This document shows, in pieces, positions 52,108-61,500 of a DNA stretch of 64,000 nt. The stretch comes from JACMLD01 sp044227095 (lineage in GTDB: Bacteria > Bacteroidota > Bacteroidia > Chitinophagales > Chitinophagaceae), in assembly GCA_044227095.1 (NCBI GenBank), contig JBGAFV010000002.1, forward strand, positions 496,001 through 560,000, written 5' to 3'. The position numbers and the translations under genes were made by a program. How positions within the stretch are numbered: the stretch's first letter is position 1; every line of letters starts with the position of its first letter. The notes below the pieces were generated by a model. It had not been told where the DNA came from and made no database searches. It saw only the letters and a list, made by a program, of their open reading frames with translations.

Positions 52108-53316
52108 CTCCAAATCACTAAGTATATCCTGTATATTTTCTATGCCAATACTCATGCGTATCAATCCGTCGGTAATGCCAAACTGTATTCTTTCTTCTTT
52201 TGTAACACCAAAATGAGACATGCTTGCAGGATGAGAGATTAAAGTATCTGTTGTACCAAGTGATACAGCCCTGGTGCACATTTTCAGTTTATCAATAAAT
52301 TTTTTACCAGCTTCAAGTCCGCCTTTTAATTCAATGCTCATCATTGGCCCGGCATGCCGCATTTGTTTTGCACAGGTATAATAATCCGGGTGACTGGTTA
52401 GCCCGGTATAATTCACTTTTGCAACAGCAGGATGATCGTTTAAAAAATAAGCCACGTCCATTGCGTTGTGGCAATGCCTTTCCATACGCAGTTCCAGTGT
52501 TTTCATTCCCATAGAAAGGAGGTAAGCATCAAATGCGTTGGCGTTTCCGCCCAGCAGCCGGTGCCACTTTGTAAATTTTGTTTTCATCAGTTCAATATCC
52601 TTGCCTATTAAAACACCACCTATAGATGTACCATGCCCGTTTAAAAATTTGGTGGTAGAATGAAAAACAAAATCAACTCCATATCTAAATGGTTGCTGCA
52701 GGTAAGGTGTTGCAAAAGTATTGTCAACAGAAATACCCATATTGTTCTGGTGCGCCAATTTGGTTAGCTCTTCAATATCTACACATTGAATAGTAGGATT
52801 AGCAGGTGTTTCCAAATGCATCCATTTCAATTGCGGGTGTTTTTTTATGATTGCTTCTGTGGCATTCAAATCGCGGAGATCTGCAATAATAACGTCTATA
52901 CCCAGTGGAGGCAATACTTTATGCAACAGTTCATGTGTACCACCGTATAAAGAATAGTGCGATAGAATTTTATCGCCTTGTTTAAGACTGGCAAGAAACA
53001 AAGTGCTCATGGCCGCCTGGCCGCTGGCGTGTAAAAATGCTTTTAATTGTAATGGCGAACCATTACTATCAGTTATTCCAAAAGATTCAAAAGCGCAGAT
53101 TGTTTTTTCGGCCTCTGTAAAATTCGGGTTGCCCCATCTTGTATAAATATAACCGTCTTCCTGTCCTGCAAAACGCCGCATACCCTGCTCCGCATTGTCG
53201 AATGTAAAAGTAGAAGTGGCATAAATGGGCGTTATGTGCGATGAAAGAGGATCATCATCGTGCCCTGCATGCAATGCTGTAGAAGTAAATCCGGTTAAAA
53301 TATTTTTATCGCTCAT
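52096..53316 (-). CDS. PLP-dependent Cys/Met metabolism enzyme
   Basis: The 406-residue protein is a trans-sulfuration enzyme: SSHITPIYATSTFTFDNAEQ, YTRWGNPNFTEAEKTICAFE, ASGQAAMSTLFLASLKQGD, YGGTHELL, SVDNTFATPYLQQPFRYG and the PLP lysine in FHSTTKFLNGHGTSIGG. The C-terminal part has AVSLGTTDTLISHPASMSH and IRMSIGIEN. The possible activities are methionine gamma-lyase, cystathionine gamma-synthase or cystathionine gamma-lyase; sequence alone does not decide, and no other sulfur genes are near. It converges on pckA. Confidence 0.92.
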   Translation of the reverse strand: MSDKNILTGFTSTALHAGHDDDPLSSHITPIYATSTFTFDNAEQGMRRFAGQEDGYIYTRWGNPNFTEAEKTICAFESFGITDSNGSPLQLKAFLHASGQAAMSTLFLASLKQGDKILSHYSLYGGTHELLHKVLPPLGIDVIIADLRDLNATEAIIKKHPQLKWMHLETPANPTIQCVDIEELTKLAHQNNMGISVDNTFATPYLQQPFRYGVDFVFHSTTKFLNGHGTSIGGVLIGKDIELMKTKFTKWHRLLGGNANAFDAYLLSMGMKTLELRMERHCHNAMDVAYFLNDHPAVAKVNYTGLTSHPDYYTCAKQMRHAGPMMSIELKGGLEAGKKFIDKLKMCTRAVSLGTTDTLISHPASMSHFGVTKEERIQFGITDGLIRMSIGIENIQDILSDLENSL

Positions 53317-53321
53317 AGTAC

Positions 53322-53512
53322 AAATGTGAGAAATGTGCTAATGTGGGAAATGTGGAAATCTGGTAATGCGAAGATGTGGAAATGCTGATAGCGGAAGCTG
53401 TTTCTCAATATCAGTTATGCATTCACCATAAAAGAATTTTCACATTACCACATTTCTCACACTTACACATTTTCTTTCACATTATCACATCTCTCACACT
53501 TCCACATTCTCC
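53322..53512. repeat. Inverted AATGTGnn arms between the PLP gene and fabH
   Basis: The left arm (53322-53387) has eight units of 8-9 bases built on AATGTG, from six bases after the PLP gene start codon. The right arm (53437-53512) has about nine units built on CACATT, ending at the base before the fabH stop codon at 53513. The two arms are reverse complements in word content. The core between is about 50 bases. Confidence 0.8.
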
Positions 53513-54505
53513 TCAATATGCCCATGTAACAAGAGTGGCCCCCCATGTAAAACCACCGCCAAAAGCAGCCATTACAATTTTGTCGCCTTTATTCAATTGC
53601 TTTTCCCAGTCCCACAAACAAAGTGGTATTGTAGCCGCAGTGGTATTGCCATAGCGTTGTATGTTCACCATTACTTTTTCTTTTGAAAGACCAATACGGT
53701 TTGCAGTAGCATCAATAATACGCATATTGGCCTGGTGCGGTACCAGCCATGCTATATCATTTCCCGTAAGGTTATTGCGTTGTAATAAATCTGCAGAAAC
53801 ATCTGCCATGCCTTTAACCGCAAATTTAAAAACGGCTTGTCCTTCCTGGTAAGCATAATGTTCTCTTTTGGTAACCGTTTCTACCGTTGCTGGTTTTAAA
53901 GAACCGCCGGCTTTCATGTGGAGAAAATGTCTTCCGCTGCCATCGCTTTTTAAAATACTGTCTTGTATACCATAACCATTGGTATTTGGCTCAAGTAAAA
54001 TTGCACCGGCGCCATCGCCAAAAAGTATACAGGTATTGCGGTCAGAATAATCTACTATAGCACTCATCTTATCTGCCCCTACCACCACCACTTTTTTATA
54101 ACGTCCGCTTTCTATAAAACTGGCGCCTGTGGTAACTGCATACAAAAAACCAGAGCAGGCAGCACCCATATCAAAACCCCATGCATTTACAGCGCCTACT
54201 TTATCGCAAATAATATTGGCAGTAGCCGGAAAAACCATATCTGGTGTAACGGTGGCTACAATAAGGCAATCAATTTCTTTAACATCAATCCCTCTTTTTT
54301 TGCAAAGTTCCAGTACGGCTGGTACAGCCAGGTCTGAAGTAGCTTTGCCCTCTCCTCTTAATATTCTTCTTTCAATAATTCCGGTGCGGGTTTTAATCCA
54401 TTCGTCTGTAGTATCCACCATTTTCTCAAGATCCAAATTGGTCAGTTTGTCCTCGGGTACGTAGCCACCTACTGCAGTAATAGCGGCTGTAATGGGTTGA
54501 TTCAT
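53513..54505 (-). CDS. fabH: Beta-ketoacyl-ACP synthase III
   Basis: FabH starts fatty acid synthesis by condensing an acyl-CoA with malonyl-ACP. The 330 residues start MNQPITAAITAVGGYVPEDK and contain the catalytic Cys117 (MGAACSGFLYAV), His257 (WLVPHQANMRI) and Asn287 (RYGNTTAATIPL), as well as DTTDEWIKTRTGI and FGDGAGAILLEP. The start was set at the ATG at 54505. An in-frame start at 54703 would add 66 residues that translate repeat sequence. The usual neighbour plsX is absent. Both sides of the gene carry AATGTG-type arms. Confidence 0.96.
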   Translation of the reverse strand: MNQPITAAITAVGGYVPEDKLTNLDLEKMVDTTDEWIKTRTGIIERRILRGEGKATSDLAVPAVLELCKKRGIDVKEIDCLIVATVTPDMVFPATANIICDKVGAVNAWGFDMGAACSGFLYAVTTGASFIESGRYKKVVVVGADKMSAIVDYSDRNTCILFGDGAGAILLEPNTNGYGIQDSILKSDGSGRHFLHMKAGGSLKPATVETVTKREHYAYQEGQAVFKFAVKGMADVSADLLQRNNLTGNDIAWLVPHQANMRIIDATANRIGLSKEKVMVNIQRYGNTTAATIPLCLWDWEKQLNKGDKIVMAAFGGGFTWGATLVTWAY

Positions 54506-54539
54506 ATTATGGGATATAATTTTGGCAAAAGTAACATAC

Positions 54540-54874
54540 AAATGTGAAAATGTGAGAAATGTAAAGAACCAATGTGCTAATGGGCAAATGATGAACTGGT
54601 TAAACAAATGGTTTAGTATATTTTGGTATCCGGCATTTGTTGTTTGAGCAACATTGTTGCCCGTCCGAATGGCATAGCCGGGCAGGCGTCGCAATACGTT
54701 CATCAGCTGTTCCGCTACTCATCTTTAGGCCGCAGTTGCATTTGCGTTCGCTATTCAAACCTTCTTCATTTCCCATTTTTCACATTTCCACATTCATCAT
54801 ATTCTTTCCTGATTCTTTCCATTTATAATTTATCACATCGGCACATTTCTCACATTTTCACATTGGTTCTCACC
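54540..54874. repeat. Inverted AATGTGnn arms between fabH and ruvA
   Basis: The left arm (54540-54590) has units such as AATGTGAA and AATGTGAG. The right arm (54772-54874) has the reverse-complement words (CACATTTC, CACATTTT) and ends 25 bases before ruvA. The core of about 180 bases (54591-54771) has higher G+C and contains short inverted words such as GCCCG/CGGGC. The word is the same as in the gap on the other side of fabH. Confidence 0.75.
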
Positions 54875-54898
54875 TTTGGTTTTACTATTTTCGCGGCT

Positions 54899-55483
54899 AT
54901 GATAGCATTTCTAAAAGGCGATTTTGTACAAAAAAACCCGGCTGTTGTGGTGATGGACGTAAACGGCGTTGGTTATGAAGTACAGATTAGCCTCAATACC
55001 TATACAAGTATTCAAAACCTTGCGGAAGGAATGCTATATACCTACCTGCATATACGCGAAGACGCCCACATATTGTATGGATTTTCTGATATAAAAGAAA
55101 AAGATCTGTTTATACAACTTATTGGCGTTAATGGAATAGGTGCTGCAACAACCAGGGTGATGCTTTCATCTATGAAACACGATGAAATAAGCCGGGCCAT
55201 TGTGCAGGGAAATGTAAAATTGCTGGAAAGCATAAAAGGCATAGGCCGCAAAACTGCTGAACGGGTGGTTTTAGAACTGAGAGAAAAACTAAGTAAACAT
55301 TCAAACGAAACAAATATAGCTGTACTGGTAAACAATACATTAGAGCAAGATGCGTTAAATGCACTACTGGCTTTGGGTATTGGAAGACCGGCTGCCGAAC
55401 AGGCAGTAAAAAAAGTAATTTCAGCCTCCCCGGCCAGTGAAAAAATAGAAGACATCATCAAAAAAGCACTGAAAATTTTATAA
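54899..55483 (+). CDS. ruvA: Holliday junction branch migration protein RuvA
   Basis: RuvA binds four-way junctions and loads the RuvB motor for branch migration. The 194 residues show an N-terminal OB fold (MIAFLKGDFVQKNPAVVVMD), two helix-hairpin-helix motifs (LIGVNGIGAATTRVMLSS and SIKGIGRKTAERVVLELR) and the C-terminal UBA-like domain (DALNALLALGIGRPAAEQAV). The start was set at the ATG at 54899 (MIAFLKGD); the longer frame from 54623 translates repeats. sprA follows after 44 bases on the same strand, so both are probably in one transcript. The order ruvA-sprA is one I associate with other gliding Bacteroidota. Confidence 0.95.
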   Translation: MIAFLKGDFVQKNPAVVVMDVNGVGYEVQISLNTYTSIQNLAEGMLYTYLHIREDAHILYGFSDIKEKDLFIQLIGVNGIGAATTRVMLSSMKHDEISRAIVQGNVKLLESIKGIGRKTAERVVLELREKLSKHSNETNIAVLVNNTLEQDALNALLALGIGRPAAEQAVKKVISASPASEKIEDIIKKALKIL

Positions 55484-55527
55484 GCCTATTGACCCGACTT
55501 GTACCTAACTATTTCGCTTTTTAAAAG

Positions 55528-58500
55528 TTGGTTGTTTTATTCCGTTCTATACCAAAGGCTACGTTAACCACACTTGCTGCTTTGCTAATTCTTATGCTGG
55601 GCTGCAACCTGTCTGCTATTGCCCAGGCAAAACCCGGCGATTCTCTCAAATACCCAATTACAGACAGAAGAGGCGACAAATTGTCAAACCCAGGAAGAAA
55701 GTCACTCGACTTAAAAGATCCGGCCAACATTAAAGATTCTATTGAGTACGACCCAAAAACAAAGCAATACTACATTGTTGAAAAAATAGGCAACAGCTAT
55801 TACCGCAAGCCTACCTACCTCACTTTTGATGAATATGTGCGCCTCAAAGCCAAACAGGATGAAGATGATTATTTTAAAAAACGCTCTGATGTGCTCAGCA
55901 ACCTCAATAAAAAAATGTTGCGGCCAAAAATGAGTGTTACCGATAATTTATTTAACCGCATATTCGGAAACGGAAAAATAGAAATCAAACCGCAGGGAAG
56001 TGTAGACATTATAGCTGGTTACCAGGGCCAGAACATTAAAAATCCAACCCTGCCCGAACGTGCACGCAAAAGCGGCGGTTTTGATTTTGATATGAACGCC
56101 AACCTGAGTGTAATTGCCAATATTGGCGATAAGATGCGTTTGCCCATCAGCTATAATACACAGGCTACTTTCGATTTTGAAAACCAATTGAAACTGGATT
56201 ATACCGGTACCAGCGATGAAATTATTAAACGCATTGAAGCAGGTAACGTATCGTTCTCTACAAAAGGAACTTTAATACAGGGCGCACAACAGTTATTTGG
56301 TATTAAAACACAATTGCAGTTTGGAAAACTTAGTGTAACTGCGGTGCTTGCCAACCAGCGTTCTCAACGCCAGTCGCTTGGTCTGCAGGGTGGCTCTGCA
56401 TCTAGTCTTTTTGAATTTAGGGCAGATGATTATGAAGAGAATCGTCACTTTCTGTTAGCACAATATTTCAGAAACAACTATAACTCCGTTTTGTCCAGCC
56501 TGCCGGCAATAATTTCTAAAGTGCAGATATTGCAAATGGAAGTTTGGGTAACCAACAGGAACGGATCTACAACAGATACAAGAGATGTAGTGGGTTTGAT
56601 GGATCTGGGTGAAGCAAATCCGTATAGCAATAATATCAAACCATATAAACCTTTACCATTTGGTTTGCCCGATAATGATGTAAATGATTTGTACCGGAAT
56701 ATTATTAATGATCCCATCAGCCGAAGTTCATCTTTTGTTACTTCCAAACTAAACCAGTTGGGTTTATCGCCGGTGCAGGATTTTGAAAAAACATTTGCAA
56801 GAAAACTTACTCCGGCAGATTATTATTTCGATCCGCAGGTAGGTTATATATCGCTTAACCAGCCATTACAGCCAGATGAAGTTTTGGGTGTTGCATTCCG
56901 CTATAGTTACAACGGGCAAATAAAACAGGTGGGTGAGTTTTCGCAGGATATACCACCAGATACAACCGCAGCAAAAACTGGTAACCAAAAAGTATTGTTC
57001 CTGAAATTATTGAAAGCTACTTCACAACGTCCCAATCTTCCTTTGTGGGATCTGATGATGAAGAACGTGTATGTACTGAAAACAAAAGACGGAAACTATC
57101 TCAGTAGCATTCAACCGGCAGATTTTCAGTTAAACATATTATACGAACAACCAAGCCTTGGAAGCAAACGCTATTTGCCTGAAGGGCCAAGGGCAGGTGT
57201 ACCATTGCTGCAGGTATTAAGATTGGATACATTAAATACCAGGCTTGATCCCCAACCAGATGGTATTTTTGACTATATAGAAGGCAGAACTATTTTCTCG
57301 CAACAGGCAAGAATTGTGTTTCCTTTACTTGAACCTTTTGGTGCAGACTTACAACGAAGGGCATTTACCGGTAGCCCGCAATCTATGATAGATCAATATG
57401 TCTATTACCCATTGTACGATACCATTAAAGAAATTGCAAAAACATATGCCAACCTCGACAGGTTTATCATAAGCGGTAAAGCAAAGGGAACATCTGCTTC
57501 AGAAATCTCGCTTGGCGCATTTAATGTACCTCAGGGTTCTGTTAGCGTTAGCGCAGGCGGAACTGTTTTAAAAGAAGGCATAGACTATTCAGTTGATTAC
57601 GGACTTGGTACTGTAAAAATCCTTAACCAGGCTATTGTTAATTCAGGCGTTCCTGTAAACGTTCAGTTTGAAAACAATGCAAGCTTTGGTTTGCAACAGC
57701 GCAATTACCTGGGTGTGCGATTGGATTATCAAATAAAAAATACTGCAAAGGAATCTTTCAGTATTGGCGGGCAAATGGTGCGCATGGGCGAGAGACCATA
57801 TTTTAGTAAAGTAAGCACAAGCGATGGCGATCCTATTCGCAATACAATGTATGGCCTGGACTTTAATTACCGATCAGATTTTCCAAAACTTACAAGATGG
57901 CTGGATAAATTGCCAGGTTATCATACCACAGAAATGAGTACCATACAAGCGTATGGAGAAATGGCGGCATTAAGACCTGGCCACCCGCCACAGATAGGCA
58001 AGGGTACAAGCGGTTCAATTTATATTGATGACTTTGAAGGCGCAACCAGCAATATTGATTTGCGCTTTCCATTAATCAGTTGGGCACTTGCATCTACACC
58101 GCAAAACAATGGCTTGTTCCCCGAATCTGCATTAAGCAATGATTTAAGCTATGGTTATAACCGTGCAAAACTTGCATGGTATAATATAGAACCTAACCTG
58201 CAGGATGCAAAAGGAACCAATAACCCGGTTAAAGGTTACCAGGATTTTACAGACCCACGCATACGTGCAGTAAACCAGCAGGAAATTTATCCAACAAAGT
58301 CTATCGATTACGGACAAGCGCAATTGGTAACTTTTGACATGGCATTTTATCCAACAGAACGTGGCCCTTATAATTTTGATACAAGACCCGGAAGCACTAC
58401 AGCTAATGGCAAATTGCAAAATCCTAAATCACGTTGGGGCGGTATTATGCGTTCGCTCGATCAAACTGATTTTGAAACTGCCAATGTAGAATACATAGAA

Positions 58501-61500
58501 TTCTGGATGCAGGATCCATTTCTTTTAAAACCTTCCAGCACCGGCGGACAATTTTATATTAACCTCGGAAACATTTCTGAAGATGTGCTGCGCGACGGAA
58601 GAAGACAATTTGAAAACGGTTTGCCAGGTGCAGATGGCAAAGCTGCTGTAGATAACAGTTCTGTATGGGGAAGTGTACCTGCCAATCCTTTGCAGGTTAC
58701 AAATGCATTTAGCAATGATCCGGCAGACAGGCCATACCAGGATGCTGGTTTTGATGGTTTGAGAGATGATGGAGAACAATCTAAATTCAACAATTACCTA
58801 ACGCAAATGAGCAACCTGTACGGTGCAGGTTCTCCGGTTTACCAGCAGGCATTTGCAGACCCAGCAAGTGATAATTTTAAAAATTACCGCGACGCTACTT
58901 ACGATGCAGCACAAGCTAATATACTTGCACGCTATAAACAAATCAATAACCCGCAGGGCAACTCTCCTATTGCAGATGCTGGTTCTACTGTAACTACAGC
59001 TGCTACTTTATATCCAGACCAGGAAGATTTAAACCGCGACAATACGCTGAATGAACTGGAAGAATATTTTCAGTATAAAATAAATCTTGTACCAGGTCAG
59101 TTCAATGTTGGGCAAAATTTTATAACAGACAAGCGCACCTTTACTCCAAATATTCCCGGCGGCAAACCAGAATCATGGTATTTGTTCCGTGTACCTATTG
59201 ATCAGTACGAAAAGAAAATAGGCAATATCCCCGACTTTAAATCCATTCGTTTTATACGTATGTTCATGACGGGTTTTGAAGATTCAGTAGTGTGCCGCTT
59301 TGCACAGTTTGAACTGGTACGCAACCAGTGGAGAAATTTTACTTTCAATATAGATACAACAGGCAATTATACCAATGTTCCCAATCCTTCCAACACAGAG
59401 TTTAATGTACTTGCAGTAAACATAGAAGAAAACAGCAAACGCACTCCTGTTCCTTACGTTACACCTCCTGGTATAGAACGTCAGCAATTACTTAGCAATA
59501 ACAATGTAAACCTGTTTCAGAACGAACAGAGCATGAGCCTTCAAATCTGCAACCTGCAGAAAAATGATGCAAGAGGTGTTTTTAAAACATTTAATCTTGA
59601 TTTGCGCCAGTACGGTACATTATCAATGTTTATACATGCTGAAGGAAGGGGCGCAATTGATGCATTGCAGCCAAAAACACTGGTTGGTGTTATTCGCATA
59701 GGAAGCGACTTTGTAAGCAACTATTACGAAATAAAAATTCCGCTTACAAAAACTCCTTACAATACAACTGACCCTGCATTAATATGGCCAACAGAAAATG
59801 AATTAGCACTTGACCTTCAACGTTTGATTAAGCTGAAAGTGCGACGAAATAACGCCGGCTCATCAAGTGTCTACTATCGGGAGACGGATGCCGATGGAAA
59901 AAGTTATGCCATCCTGGGTAATCCTAATCTTGGCGAAGTAAGAGGAATGTTCCTGGGTGTACAAAACGTTGGGCAGGAGCCATTGTGTACGGAAGTATGG
60001 TTTAACGAACTGCGACTTTCCGACTTAAATGAAAAAGGTGGCTTTGCTGCATTGGGAAGGGTTGATATAAAACTTGCAGACCTCGGAACGCTTACACTAT
60101 CGGGCAGCTTTAAAGGTATTGGTTTCGGAAATATTGATCAGCGGGTAAATGAACGTGCAAAGGATAATCTCTCGCAATTTGATGCTGCCACCAATCTTGA
60201 GCTTGGAAAATTCTTTCCGAAGAAAGCAGGCATTTCTATTCCCGTATATGCAAGTTATTCGCAAACACTCAGCACACCTGAATTTGATCCGTATGATCTC
60301 GATATAAAATTAAAAGACAAACTGGCTGCAGCGCAATCCAAAGCCACAAGAGACTCAATAAAAAATGATGCAATAGAGATCACCACAATTAAAACAATCA
60401 ATTTTACCAACGTAAGAAAAAACAATACTACAGGTAAAAAACAACATTTGTGGAGTATTGAAAACGTTGACGTAAGTTATTCCTATACCAGGTCGGAACA
60501 CCATAATCCCTTAATTGAAAGTGATGAACTGATTGTACACCGCGGAGGATTGGGCTATAACTATTCCGTCAACCCCAAATATATTGAGCCGTTTAAAAAT
60601 ATTATTAAATCAAGAAATCCATGGTTTAAGTTTTTAAAAGATTTCAATCTCAACCCAATGCCTTCTATTCTTAGTTTCCGTGGAGATGTGAAAAGGCAGT
60701 TCGGTGCATTTCGCCCAAGAAATGTTGGTGGCCCTAAAAACATATTGCCCGAAACTTACAACAAGTATTTTACGTTTGATCGCTATTATACATTACGTTG
60801 GGATTTTACAAGATCGCTCAACCTTGATTTTACTGCTACAAATTTTGCACGTGTAGATGAAGCACCAGGCAGGCTGAGCAGTTTTGAAAAACGCCAGATG
60901 TGGAACAACTTCCTGAAAGGTGGAAGAAATGTTTCTTATACACAACAAGCTACATTCAGTTATGTATTGCCAACAAGTAAAATTCCTTTGCTTGACTGGA
61001 CAAACGTGCGTATTGGTTATGTAGCAAAATACGGATGGCTTGCTTCATCTCTTGACACTGTTGCAAAAAGCCTGGGCAATTTCTTAAACAACTCACAGGA
61101 TAAAAATGCTACAGCAGAATTAGACTTTACCAAACTGTACCAAAAGAGCCGTTTCTTAAGAGCATTAGATTGGGATGCGCCTAAACCAGCTCCTACGCCG
61201 CAAGTGCCACCATTAAAAAAACCAACTGATTCATTAAATGTAAAAGGTAAAAAACCAAAAGAAAGAAAAATAAAAGATCCTAATGAGCTGCCCGAGCTGC
61301 CAACAGTAGTAAAAGTTATTGGAAGATTAATTACTTCCGTTAAAAGAATGAGTTTGACATATAACTCTACTGGTACAACAAGCCTTGCCGGTTATACAGA
61401 CAGTACAAAAATTCTGGGCATGAACTGGAAAACAATGGCACCGGGTTTTGATTTTGTTATGGGAAGACAACCAGATACAAATTATATCAACAGCTTTGCC

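Noticed and set aside
53322..53512. CRISPR array
   Set aside because: The units are 8-9 bases long, have no spacers and change orientation in the middle. No cas genes are nearby.
54506..54703. 66-residue extension of FabH
   Set aside because: It translates the AATGTG repeat arm. FabH proteins start like MNQPITAAITAVGGYVP.
54623..54898. Long N-terminal extension of RuvA
   Set aside because: It reads through the CACATT repeat arm and its core. The conserved RuvA start is at 54899.
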